DNA of 64,000 nucleotides from Paenibacillus pectinilyticus (lineage in GTDB: Bacteria; Bacillota; Bacilli; Paenibacillales; NBRC-103111). This document shows, in pieces, positions 33,660 to 41,869 of the stretch. A program made the position numbers and the translations under genes. Under the pieces are notes generated by a model. That model ran no database searches, was not told the origin of the DNA, and saw nothing but the letters and a program-made list of their open reading frames with translations. The DNA is taken from contig NZ_LYPC01000027.1 in NCBI RefSeq assembly GCF_001700435.1, positions 1,046,433-1,110,432 of the forward strand, read 5' to 3'. Every line of letters begins with the position of its first letter. Within the stretch, counting starts at the first letter, position 1.

Positions 33660-33926
33660 TTATTTAATGAACGTCATCGCTTGATCAGCAATAGAGAATT
33701 TGTAACGATCAAGGCAATTGCAAAGATAATCTTTACGGCAGATCGGGCAAGGTTCTTTCATCAGACGGTTCAAATCCGTTACGCGACCGATTCCTGTTTC
33801 AGCGTCTCTTTCGAAGAAAAGACGACATTTGTTACGGTCTTTCAACGAAACAACGACTTCGAAAAGACCATTCTTTTTATTATCACTTACTATTGTTGCA
33901 TCAACTACCTGCGGATCGTAGGCCAT
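33660..33926 (-). CDS. Hypothetical protein with a four-cysteine knuckle
   Basis: An 88-residue protein. The C-terminal half holds CPICRKDYLCNC, a C-x2-C-x5-C-x-C pattern that may bind zinc, after a beta-rich N-terminal half (VVVSLKDRNKCRLFFERDAET). AGGAGGAAATAA precedes the ATG. I do not recognise the family. It is divergent from the next gene, with an AT-rich promoter region of about 150 bases between them. Confidence 0.7.
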   Translation of the reverse strand: MAYDPQVVDATIVSDNKKNGLFEVVVSLKDRNKCRLFFERDAETGIGRVTDLNRLMKEPCPICRKDYLCNCLDRYKFSIADQAMTFIK

Positions 33927-34074
33927 ATTTATTTCCTCCTGAGAGTTTGCTCCGTAAAAGCTACCTTCTACTTCACAAAATCATAAATTAGCATGCTCTT
34001 ATCTTTGTTAGCTCGGTTGCATTAGTATATTATATAAATAAAAAAGATTTAATTCAATAGGAGGACTTTCAGAC

Positions 34075-34326
34075 GTGATCATGGACTATTGTGAACAGGA
34101 AATAACCGAGGAAAAGACGCTTCTTCACATCGGTCTTCAATTTGAGGATGAGCCTGATTCCTTGTATGTAGCGGAGTTGGAAATAGATGAGGATGGCGTT
34201 GTTGCGAGTTGGCAGTTGTTCTTTAATGGGTTCGATTGTAAGTACAATTTCCGGCCGTCGGAGAAGGCGGAAATGATGCATTATGCAGCCCAGCAGGGGA
34301 TTACCATTCGTGAAGGGGATGAATAA
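34075..34326 (+). CDS. Hypothetical acidic 83-residue protein
   Basis: A small acidic protein (many Asp/Glu): LHIGLQFEDEPDSLYVAELE strands, then a helix SEKAEMMHYAAQQ. GTG start at 34075 lies eight bases after AGGAGGA; ATG 34081 is the alternative. No known domain. Its 3' end overlaps a minus-strand ORF by 46 bases. Confidence 0.65.
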   Translation: MIMDYCEQEITEEKTLLHIGLQFEDEPDSLYVAELEIDEDGVVASWQLFFNGFDCKYNFRPSEKAEMMHYAAQQGITIREGDE

Positions 34327-34532
34327 GCAAAACAAAAGGAATCATCGCCATGTGAGTGGGTCAAATTCCTTGATTTGTGCTTATGAAGTTGTTTGATTTG
34401 CTGCTCGGCCAGAGTAGGTGTCTTTTTGGTGATCGGTCTAACGCCGTGCCAGTTTAAGCGATTCATGGTCGGGTCGAGTTTTCCTTCGCGTAAGCATCGC
34501 TGACGCATCTTTTGTGCTTGGGATCGTGCCAT
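34281..34532 (-). CDS. Small basic protein, YqkK-like
   Basis: An 83-residue ORF beginning MARSQAQKMRQRCLREGKLD, then NRLNWHGVRPITKKTPTLAEQ and a His/Lys-rich stretch with HGDDSF. This resembles small, highly basic Bacillus proteins encoded near nudF (YqkK type), recalled from memory. GAGGATGCAGC precedes the ATG. The 3' end runs antisense through the last 46 bases of the previous gene, so the last residues may not be conserved. Confidence 0.6.
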   Translation of the reverse strand: MARSQAQKMRQRCLREGKLDPTMNRLNWHGVRPITKKTPTLAEQQIKQLHKHKSRNLTHSHGDDSFCFAYSSPSRMVIPCWAA

Positions 34533-34634
34533 GCTGCATCCTCATTTCATAGGTTATTTTCTTCTTTATTTTAGACGAGTTTGAGGGTTATATACAATGG
34601 AAAGTTTATTTATAACAAATAAAGGGTGGTTCAT

Positions 34635-34814
34635 TTGCGGATACAAATTCAGCTCGGAATTGGCGGCGAAATGCTAAAGAAGGAAGTGCTAGAAATTGCT
34701 GAGCATAAGCTTGGAGAGATGACGGACGAAGAAATTGAGCAAGCGATTGAAGTAAAAATCAGAACGTGGGTTGACCGGATGGTACAGGTGGAGTGGGAAG
34801 TTATTGAGGAGTAG
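34635..34814 (+). CDS. Hypothetical 59-residue protein
   Basis: Reads MRIQIQLGIGGEMLKKEVLE with two acidic/basic amphipathic helices (GEMTDEEIEQAIEVKIRTWV). The TTG at 34635 lies five bases after AAGGGTGG; a GTG at 34626 is the alternative. Unrecognised, but codon use and the ribosome site are gene-like. Confidence 0.55.
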   Translation: MRIQIQLGIGGEMLKKEVLEIAEHKLGEMTDEEIEQAIEVKIRTWVDRMVQVEWEVIEE

Positions 34815-34831
34815 CGAAATGCGGTGAATTA

Positions 34832-34866
34832 TAAAAACAGCTCCCCAGATATCAGCCTGAGGAGCA
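34832..34866 (-). terminator. Minus-strand terminator
   Basis: GCTCC-t-CAG pairs with CTG-g-GGAGC on the minus strand, followed by TGTTTTTA. It serves the gene ending at 34889. Confidence 0.7.
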
Positions 34867-34888
34867 GCAGCGCAAAACCTATGTATGT

Positions 34889-35074
34889 TTAGTGAACAAT
34901 GGGGCTTACTCCTGTCTTTTGTAACGCGTGTTCCCAACTTGGGTAGTAATACAAGGCATTCTTCATTAGTTCAGGATGCAGCTTCTTCACATTCTTTTTA
35001 GCTAGTGATTCTCCTGTGCTGTGAAGCTGCACAATGTGGCCTAACACTTCATCAGCGCTCATGTTTAGCTCCAT
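34889..35074 (-). CDS. 61-residue helical protein resembling a homing-endonuclease-associated repeat
   Basis: Starts MELNMSADEVLGHIVQLHST and ends with YYYPSWEHALQKTGVSPIVH. The pattern (helix, conserved Leu/Lys, 'P-x-L...A...SW..AL...G') matches single HNH_repeat-type helix-turn-helix units that usually occur in tandem in nucleases. A lone copy may bind DNA. AAAGGAGAAATCATCC precedes the ATG at 35074; the longer reading to 35173 crosses this ribosome site and is unlikely. Family assignment is by pattern only. Confidence 0.65.
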   Translation of the reverse strand: MELNMSADEVLGHIVQLHSTGESLAKKNVKKLHPELMKNALYYYPSWEHALQKTGVSPIVH

Positions 35075-35205
35075 GGATGATTTCTCCTTTCTTCGAATAT
35101 AAACCAATACTTGCCATCCAAGGGTTAAAATATACATAGAATTTTGTGGGATCGGGCAAATTAGGTAGACCATGAGATGACGTTAAGAAAGTCAGGTGTC
35201 TATCG

Positions 35206-36363
35206 ATGAATTGGTCATCCCTATCCTTATTTACCACAAAGGGGAATCCGGTCTGCAAAGGGAAAATCTATATCGCTGCAAGTGAGCAGGAATCGTTTCA
35301 ACATCTTCCTCCAAACCGCATCGTCGTATTGCCCTACGGAGATCTTGATGAGGAACAAGCGCAAGAACTCTTGAATCGTAAGGTAAAGGGTGTCCTTCAT
35401 TGCACTCGTGCGATGAGTGGTGTTTATCCAACTCAGGGTCCGTTATTGCTTCTGCAGCAGCATATTCCGATCTGGGAGTTGGATGACGCGCTTCACATGC
35501 CGGTCAGCTTGCAAGATCAAGAAGTCGCTATTTATTCATCGTACATACAAGTGTCAGGGCAGTCTGTGGCTTGTCGATTGTTCACGCGAGAAGATTGGTT
35601 AGTGGCTCAGCAGACTGCGAATGAGCATGCATCTAAGAGATGGGAACCGTTTGTGGAAGACACGTTAACTTTCGCCATGCGTGAAAAACAGGCCGTCATG
35701 GCGCCGATGCCTGACATCGTCCTGCGTACATCATTTGAAGGCAGACATGTGGTTATCGTTGCGAGCGGAACAGGGCATAAGAAGGACTTACTAGGTGCTA
35801 AGAAGGTGATTAGTACCTTTAATCCAATTCTGATTGGAGTTGGTCAAGGTGCAGATACCCTATTAGCCAACGGCTATACGCCAGATATCATCGTGGTGAG
35901 TGATGTGGATTACGTGTCGAGTCGTTTTTTGACATGCGGAGCGGAAATCATTATCCACACGATACCCTCTGAACCGGGTGGCAACATGAATCCATCTTTG
36001 GACGCCTATGCCTATCATATGTTGCCTTGCTTCGGGAATAGTGAAGATGCAGCCTTGTTACTTGCTTATGAGAAAGGCGGAGAATGGCTTATTACGGTTG
36101 GTGTGGATGCGCATCTGCGTGATTTTCTGGCGAAAGGAAGTAAGGACATGGGGAGTGCGCTGCTAGTGCGCATGAAAATTGGAGCACGTCTCGTAGATAT
36201 CAAAAGCTTATGTGCCCTGGATGTAAAGCCAAGTCTGTGGGCGCGCGAGGGGATTTCAACCATCGTTTTATCTTGTATATTCGTAGCGCTGAGTATGTTT
36301 CAGTTGCATTGGGTATTGAAAAGAGCAGCTCACGTGGTCTGGAAACTCGTTGGTGTGGAGTGA
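35206..36363 (+). CDS. SteA-like protein (putative cytokinetic ring protein)
   Basis: A 385-residue protein like actinobacterial SteA. The N-terminal part has the RAMSGVYPTQGPLLLLQQHIPIWELDD motif; the central domain resembles thiamine pyrophosphokinase (RHVVIVASGTGHKKDLLGAKKVI, LIGVGQGADTLLANGYTPDIIVVSDVD, FGNSEDAALLLAYEKGGEWLITVG); a transmembrane helix lies near residues 348-366. In Corynebacterium SteA acts with SteB in daughter-cell separation. The ribosome site is weak (AGGTG). Whether the enzymatic TPK residues remain active is unclear. Confidence 0.87.
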   Translation: MNWSSLSLFTTKGNPVCKGKIYIAASEQESFQHLPPNRIVVLPYGDLDEEQAQELLNRKVKGVLHCTRAMSGVYPTQGPLLLLQQHIPIWELDDALHMPVSLQDQEVAIYSSYIQVSGQSVACRLFTREDWLVAQQTANEHASKRWEPFVEDTLTFAMREKQAVMAPMPDIVLRTSFEGRHVVIVASGTGHKKDLLGAKKVISTFNPILIGVGQGADTLLANGYTPDIIVVSDVDYVSSRFLTCGAEIIIHTIPSEPGGNMNPSLDAYAYHMLPCFGNSEDAALLLAYEKGGEWLITVGVDAHLRDFLAKGSKDMGSALLVRMKIGARLVDIKSLCALDVKPSLWAREGISTIVLSCIFVALSMFQLHWVLKRAAHVVWKLVGVE

Positions 36364-36385
36364 ATGATGTATCTTAAAATAAAAG

Positions 36386-36406
36386 GACCGGACGCAGCGT
36401 CCGGTC
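36386..36406 (-). terminator. Terminator between steA-like and DUF2627 genes
   Basis: GACCGGACG pairs perfectly with CGTCCGGTC (loop CAG). The T-rich side (CTTTTATTTTAAG) is on the minus strand; it may act both ways. Confidence 0.8.
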
Positions 36407-36669
36407 TATTTGGTGCGTTTAGGTTTGAATCTTGGCGCAAGGTAATTGCGCTTACGATCGCGGAAGAAGGTCCATCCGCCAATAAAGGCTACGCCCAGTA
36501 CGAATAAAATCAGACCTAAGAAAAATTTTCCCCACAGCATGCCGGTATTCGTATCCGTATTGAATTGAGCGAAAAATGCGTCCTTCATCGCGAGAAATCC
36601 ATACGTAGCGGTTAAACCAGGAATAACAAGAATGAGAATAGCAACGAAACGATAGAAGGGTGCTTTCAT
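36406..36669 (-). CDS. DUF2627 family membrane protein (YqzF-like)
   Basis: An 87-residue protein with two transmembrane helices (about 8-30 and 45-65) and a basic tail RDRKRNYLAPRFKPKRTK, the DUF2627/YqzF pattern. In B. subtilis yqzF also sits upstream of the bkd genes. AAGGAGTCGTT precedes the ATG. Function unknown. Confidence 0.88.
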   Translation of the reverse strand: MKAPFYRFVAILILVIPGLTATYGFLAMKDAFFAQFNTDTNTGMLWGKFFLGLILFVLGVAFIGGWTFFRDRKRNYLAPRFKPKRTK

Positions 36670-36687
36670 AACGACTCCTTATGTGAC

Positions 36688-36731
36688 GTGAAACATCTTT
36701 TTCTATAAATATAAGAATGGATATGTTTCAC
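36688..36731. repeat. Spaced 9-base inverted repeat GTGAAACAT/ATGTTTCAC
   Basis: The arms (36688-36696 and 36723-36731) are perfect and 26 bases apart; the inner part is AT-rich and partly self-complementary. It lies between the divergent DUF2627 and lpdV genes. The left arm in context (TATGTGACGTGAAACA) matches 13 of 16 bases of the parS consensus. The gap 36732-36932 also holds a TATAAT at 36872-36877 for lpdV and nothing else I recognise. Confidence 0.6.
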
Positions 36732-36932
36732 AATGATAATACGGCTATGTGTTTGGGTAAACGTAAGAGCCCCTAATGGCGATGCAGCCGTTTATTCTAC
36801 ATCATACTCTGAATCTGCGAGTGTGTCTAATTCACAAATAAGACTATGACTTCCATCCCAAAAAAGGGTAATATAATAGAGATATGCGTATACATATGAC
36901 GAGTAAAAGGTTTCATAGGGAGGAAAACATTC

Positions 36933-38357
36933 ATGAGTGAACATAGATATGATGTCGTTGTACTAGGTGGAGGAATTGGCGGATATACCGCTGCAATTAA
37001 AGCTGCACAGCTTGGCAAGTCTGTCGCTATCGTCGAGAGAGACAAGATGGGGGGCACCTGCTTGCACCAAGGCTGTATCCCAAGTAAGGCTTTGCTGCGC
37101 AGCGCAGAAGTGTATGCTTCTATGAAGCATAGCGATGATTATGGCATTTCAGCGGAATCGGTTACGTTGAACTTCGAACGAGTTTTGGGGCGTAAAGATC
37201 AAATTGTAGAGCAATTACATCAAGGTCTTCAGTTTTTAATGAAAAAAAATAAGATAACGATACACCACGGAAATGGACGAATTATCGGACCTTCGATCTT
37301 CTCGCCGCGAAGTGGTGCTGTTTCTGTTGAGAAAGAAGACGGTGATATTGAAACATTGCTTTCGAGTAATCTGATCATTGCGACGGGATCCAGGCCCCGC
37401 AGCTTGCCAGGACTAGAAATCGATGGGAAATCGATTCTAACTAGCGAAGATGCCCTGCGCATGGAGACGCTGCCTAAGTCGATTATTATCGTTGGCGGTG
37501 GTGTGATCGGCGTAGAGTGGGCTTCGATGCTGAGCGATTTTGGAGTCAATGTGACCATCGTTGAAGTCGATAAACGTCTAGTTAATTTAGAAGATGCGGA
37601 TGTCTCGAAAGAGCTGGAGCGTCTATTTAAGAAACGCGGCATTAAATTAGAAACAGGTGCGAAGGTGCTAGCTGAATCTGTGAAGGTGACAGATGGTGGG
37701 GTTACACTGCAGGTGGACAAGGGTGGCGAGTTGCAGGAGCTTTCTGCGGAGCGGGTTCTTGTCTCTGTTGGCCGGGTAGCCAATGTTGAAGGTATGGGGC
37801 TTGAGAACACGGATATCAAAATCGATAAGGGTGTTATTCGCGTTAATCGCTTCATGCAAACAACGGAATCGCACATTTACGCGGTTGGTGATGTCATTGG
37901 AGGATTAATGCTGGCGCATATGGCAGGCCATGAAGGCATTGTTGCGGCCGAGCATATTGCTGGCCATCAACCTGACGAGCTTAAGACGCATCTCGTATCC
38001 AAGTGCACGTATACAAGACCTGAGATAGCTAGTGTCGGTTGGACCCAGCAGCAGGCAATGGATCAAGGTCACCAAGTGAAAGTTGGTAAATTTAGTTTCA
38101 AAGGCATCGGGAAAGCACTGGTCTATGGGGACTCCGATGGTTTTGTTAAAGTCATTGCCGATAAAGACACCAATGATATTCTTGGGGTTCACATGATTGG
38201 TCCGCAAGTAACGAACAGTATTACAGAGGCTGCGCTAGCTCAGCTTCTCAATGCGACACCGTGGGAAGTGGGACAAACAATCCACCCGCATCCGACGCTT
38301 TCAGAAGCTTTGGGTGAAGCGATGCTGGCTGTTGATGGAATTGCAATTAACGGATAA
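36933..38357 (+). CDS. lpdV: Dihydrolipoyl dehydrogenase (E3)
   Basis: A 474-residue E3 flavoenzyme. FAD site VLGGGIGGYTAAIKAAQLG, redox disulfide GGTCLHQGCIPSK, NAD site IIVGGGVIGVEWASML, and the C-terminal HPHPTLSEALGEA with the catalytic His-Glu pair. TAGGGAGGAAAACATTC precedes the ATG. First gene of the branched-chain 2-oxoacid dehydrogenase operon, 121 bases ahead of bkdAA. Confidence 0.95.
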   Translation: MSEHRYDVVVLGGGIGGYTAAIKAAQLGKSVAIVERDKMGGTCLHQGCIPSKALLRSAEVYASMKHSDDYGISAESVTLNFERVLGRKDQIVEQLHQGLQFLMKKNKITIHHGNGRIIGPSIFSPRSGAVSVEKEDGDIETLLSSNLIIATGSRPRSLPGLEIDGKSILTSEDALRMETLPKSIIIVGGGVIGVEWASMLSDFGVNVTIVEVDKRLVNLEDADVSKELERLFKKRGIKLETGAKVLAESVKVTDGGVTLQVDKGGELQELSAERVLVSVGRVANVEGMGLENTDIKIDKGVIRVNRFMQTTESHIYAVGDVIGGLMLAHMAGHEGIVAAEHIAGHQPDELKTHLVSKCTYTRPEIASVGWTQQQAMDQGHQVKVGKFSFKGIGKALVYGDSDGFVKVIADKDTNDILGVHMIGPQVTNSITEAALAQLLNATPWEVGQTIHPHPTLSEALGEAMLAVDGIAING

Positions 38358-38478
38358 ATTTACCCGATAAAAATTGTAATCATAAACGTTTGGGTTTATA
38401 ATAAGCTTATAGAGTCAAGTACTAGGACCAGGTATTAAGTTTATTCGGTCAACTAATCCCACTAAGGAGGCAAACTCC

Positions 38479-39489
38479 ATGTCCATTGGTCAGCTATATA
38501 AGCATAGAAGTTTAGGATTATCGGATGATGAGGCCGTACGTATGTATACGGTTATGAGTCTTACTGCTAAATATGATGAGCGTGCTTTCATGTTACAACG
38601 CGCAGGTAAAATTCCTTTCCATGTATCGGGAATGGGGCAATATGCGGGGCAAGTTGGTATGGCTTTCGCTATGCAAGCACATAAGGATTATTTCTTACCC
38701 TACTATCGAGATTATGCATTCGTGCTATCCGTCGGAATGACCGTTAAAGACCTTATGCTGGCTGTTTTCTGTAAAGCTGAAGATGTGAACAGCGGTGGCC
38801 GACAAATGGCGGGTCATTTCGGTGATAAGAAAAATCATATCGTAACGGGATCTTCTCCAGTTACTACGCAAGTGCCGCACGCAACAGGATTTGCGCTTGC
38901 TGCCAAAATGAAAAAACAAGATTTCGTTACGTTCGTTTCTTTCGGCGAAGGCTCCAGTAATCAGGGAGATTTCCACGAAGGCTGTAATTTCGCAGGTGTT
39001 CATAAGCTGCCAGTTATTTTCGTATGTGAAAATAATCAGTACGCAATTTCGGTTCCCCTACATAAGCAAGTGTCGGGCAAAATCGCTGATCGTGCGATCG
39101 GTTACGGTTTCCCAGGCGTGCAAGTCGACGGCAGCGATGTCCTTGAAATGTACCGTGTAACCAAAGAAGCGAGAGAAAGAGCAGTCCGCGGTGAAGGTCC
39201 AACATTGATCGAGATGATGTCTTACCGCCTTATGCCACATTCCACATCGGATGATGACATGTTGTACCGGACGAAAGAAGAAGTCGAAGAAAATCGCCAG
39301 AAAGACGGCATTTTAAAATTCAAAGAGTACCTTATCGCTTGTGAACTCTGGAGCGAAGAGCAAGACGCAGCGCTGCAAGAGCGTCAGAAGCAAGAAATCA
39401 ATGAAGCGACGAAGTATGCAGATCTTGCCCCTTATCCGAAGCCGGAAGATACGCTTCTTCATGTCTATGCGGAAGGAGATGGCAAATAA
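38479..39489 (+). CDS. bkdAA: Branched-chain 2-oxoacid dehydrogenase E1 alpha subunit
   Basis: A 336-residue thiamine-diphosphate E1 alpha subunit. The ThDP motif is SFGEGSSNQGDFHEGCNFAGV...ENNQYAIS, and the phosphorylation-loop region YRLMPHSTSDDD (conserved His) is present. AAGGAGG precedes the ATG. It ends two bases before bkdAB. Makes branched acyl-CoA primers for iso/anteiso fatty acids. Confidence 0.95.
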   Translation: MSIGQLYKHRSLGLSDDEAVRMYTVMSLTAKYDERAFMLQRAGKIPFHVSGMGQYAGQVGMAFAMQAHKDYFLPYYRDYAFVLSVGMTVKDLMLAVFCKAEDVNSGGRQMAGHFGDKKNHIVTGSSPVTTQVPHATGFALAAKMKKQDFVTFVSFGEGSSNQGDFHEGCNFAGVHKLPVIFVCENNQYAISVPLHKQVSGKIADRAIGYGFPGVQVDGSDVLEMYRVTKEARERAVRGEGPTLIEMMSYRLMPHSTSDDDMLYRTKEEVEENRQKDGILKFKEYLIACELWSEEQDAALQERQKQEINEATKYADLAPYPKPEDTLLHVYAEGDGK

Positions 39490-39491
39490 AG

Positions 39492-40472
39492 ATGGCTGTT
39501 ATTACGTATTTGGAAGCAATCCGCTCTGCGATGCAGGAGGAAATGCAGCTCGACGAGAACGTATTCGTCCTTGGTGAGGACGTAGGGAAAGGCGGCGTTC
39601 TTAACACGACCAAAGGGCTTCGCGATGTGTTTGGCGAAGAGCGCGTGTTGGACACGCCTCTGGCAGAGTCGGCAATCGTCGGTGTAGCCATCGGCGCGGC
39701 GATGTATGGCATGAAGCCGATCGCAGAGATCCAATTTGCCGATTTCATCTTCCCGGCCACGAATCAAATTCTAAGCGAAGCAGCGAAGATTCGCTATCGC
39801 TCGAATAATGACTGGAGCTGCCCGATCGTCATCCGTGCACCGTATGGTGCAACTGGCGCAGGAGCTTTGTATCACTCGCAGTGCCCGGAGTCCGTGTTTT
39901 TCGGCACGCCTGGTCTGAAGATCGTAGCCCCATCCAATCCGTATGATGCGAAGGGCTTGTTGAAAGCGGCGATCCGTGACGCTGACCCTGTCCTTTATTT
40001 TGAACATAAGAAATGCTACTTAGCCCTGTCTGCCGATGTTCCAGATGAGGATTATATCGTTCCGATCGGTAAAGCGGATGTGAAACGACAAGGGACAGAC
40101 ATTACGGTCATTGCTTATGGGATGGTTGTGAATTACGTGCTGCAAGCTGCTGAGGAATTGGCCAAAGAAGGTATTTCCGCTCACGTGCTTGATCTGCGTA
40201 CCTTACAGCCGCTTGATCGCGATGCGATTCTAGAAGCTGCGAGAAAAACAGGCAAGGTGCTGATCACGCATGAAGATAACAAAACTGGCGGTGTCGGTGC
40301 GGAAGTATCGGCCATTATCGCGGAAGAATTGTTATTTGAATTGGATGCGCCAATCGCAAGATTGTGCGGACCTGACGTTCCTGCGGTAGGAAGCAATCCA
40401 CCGATGGAGAAGTTCTTCCTTCTGAATGCAGATAAGCTGAAGGATGCTATGCGTCAACTTGCGCTATTCTAG
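39492..40472 (+). CDS. bkdAB: Branched-chain 2-oxoacid dehydrogenase E1 beta subunit
   Basis: A 326-residue transketolase-like E1 beta subunit: VFVLGEDVGKGGVLNTTKGL near residue 24, DTPLAESAIVGVAIGAAM near residue 54, IRAPYGATGAGALYHSQCPE near residue 113, and a transketolase C domain with VLDLRTLQPLDRDAI. GGAAGGAGATGGCAAATAAAG gives its ribosome site inside the end of bkdAA. Confidence 0.95.
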   Translation: MAVITYLEAIRSAMQEEMQLDENVFVLGEDVGKGGVLNTTKGLRDVFGEERVLDTPLAESAIVGVAIGAAMYGMKPIAEIQFADFIFPATNQILSEAAKIRYRSNNDWSCPIVIRAPYGATGAGALYHSQCPESVFFGTPGLKIVAPSNPYDAKGLLKAAIRDADPVLYFEHKKCYLALSADVPDEDYIVPIGKADVKRQGTDITVIAYGMVVNYVLQAAEELAKEGISAHVLDLRTLQPLDRDAILEAARKTGKVLITHEDNKTGGVGAEVSAIIAEELLFELDAPIARLCGPDVPAVGSNPPMEKFFLLNADKLKDAMRQLALF

Positions 40473-40525
40473 TCCGTATGTTCGTCATTATCCATGATCT
40501 TTCCCGACATTAGGAGGTACCACCT

Positions 40526-41863
40526 ATGAACCAAACCGGCCGCCTTACCGAGGTAACGGTTCCGCATTTGGCGGAGAGTCTCGTTTCGGCTACAATCGGC
40601 AAATGGCTCAAGAAGCCAGGCGATTATATTGAACAATATGACGTTCTCTGTGAGATGTTCACGGAGAAAGTAAATACAGAAATGCCGAGCCCGATTGAGG
40701 GTAAGCTGATCAAAATTATTGTTGGCGACGGCGAAACCGCTGCTGTTGGCGAAGCGATCTGTGTCATTGAAGAGCCTGCAGGCTCTTCGGTGAACACAGC
40801 TTCCGCGGCAGATACGCAGCTTGCAAGTGCTGCACCATCGGAAGAGTCCGATCAAAGCATGCGCGGACGCTTCTCACCAGCGGTACATCGGCTTGCACAA
40901 GATAACCGTGTAGATTTGGCGCGCGTGGCAGGAACAGGACTTGGCGGTCGTATTACCCGCAAGGATGTCGAGACCTTCATCGCTTCTGGCGGCGCTAACG
41001 CGACTCCAGCGGCTGTCCAAGCGGCAGCACCAGCTGTAGCTGCACAAGCAGTCACACCAGCGGTTGAAGAGACGGCAAGCCAGCTTGTTCGCAGCTCGGG
41101 CATTCATTTGTCATCAAGTCCACAAACACCGCTGAGCGAAGCGGAAGGTCACAATTATGATGCGCAGAATGAACATTTCATTGATGTAACGCCAATGCGC
41201 AATGCGATTGCCACGAAGATGCGCCAAAGCGTGACGGAAATCCCGCATGCATGGACGATGATCGAAGTAGACGTGACGAATCTCGTTGTTTTACGTAACA
41301 AGGTGAAGGACGAGTTCATGCGCCGTGAGGGCATTAACTTAACATATTTGGCGTTTATGCTGAAGGCTGTCGTCAACGCAATCAAAGACTATCCAATTAT
41401 TAACTCAGTTTGGGCTGTTGATAAAATTATCGTGAAGCGCGATATTAATATTTCCTTGTCCGTCGGGACGGAAGATTCCGTCATGACACCCGTAATCAAA
41501 AAGGCTGATCAAAAAAATATCGCAGGTTTAGCTAGGGAAATCGATGAGTTATCGAAGAAGACACGTGCGGGGAAACTATCGCTAAACGATATGGTTGGTG
41601 GTACGTTTACCGTAAATAATACAGGCTCCTTCGGTTCGATTCTCTCCAACCCAATCATTAACTACCCGCAAGCGGCGATTGTGTCGTTTGAATCGATCGT
41701 GAAGAGGCCTGTTGTGATTCAAGATATGATAGCGGTGCGTTCCATGGTTAACCTTTGTTTATCACTCGATCATCGGATTCTCGATGGTGTCATCTGTGGC
41801 AGGTTTTTGCAAAGAGTAAAAGAAAATTTAGAAAGCTACAACGCGGATACTAAAATTTACTAA
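40526..41863 (+). CDS. bkdB: Branched-chain 2-oxoacid dehydrogenase E2 (dihydrolipoyl acyltransferase)
   Basis: A 445-residue E2. One lipoyl domain (about 5-80; lipoyl lysine in FTEKVNTEM), an Ala/Ser linker, an E1/E3-binding domain (FSPAVHRLAQDNRVDLARVAGTGLGGRITRKDV, about 112-148), another Ala/Thr/Pro linker and the acyltransferase domain ending with DHRILDGVICGRF (catalytic His/Asp). TTAGGAGGTACCACCT precedes the ATG. Confidence 0.95.
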   Translation: MNQTGRLTEVTVPHLAESLVSATIGKWLKKPGDYIEQYDVLCEMFTEKVNTEMPSPIEGKLIKIIVGDGETAAVGEAICVIEEPAGSSVNTASAADTQLASAAPSEESDQSMRGRFSPAVHRLAQDNRVDLARVAGTGLGGRITRKDVETFIASGGANATPAAVQAAAPAVAAQAVTPAVEETASQLVRSSGIHLSSSPQTPLSEAEGHNYDAQNEHFIDVTPMRNAIATKMRQSVTEIPHAWTMIEVDVTNLVVLRNKVKDEFMRREGINLTYLAFMLKAVVNAIKDYPIINSVWAVDKIIVKRDINISLSVGTEDSVMTPVIKKADQKNIAGLAREIDELSKKTRAGKLSLNDMVGGTFTVNNTGSFGSILSNPIINYPQAAIVSFESIVKRPVVIQDMIAVRSMVNLCLSLDHRILDGVICGRFLQRVKENLESYNADTKIY

Positions 41864-41869
41864 ATGCGC

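Noticed and set aside
36670..36932. Sigma-54 promoter for the bkd operon
   Set aside because: No TGGCAC-N5-TTGCA pattern is present; TGGCGATGCAGCC at about 36777 is a poor match.
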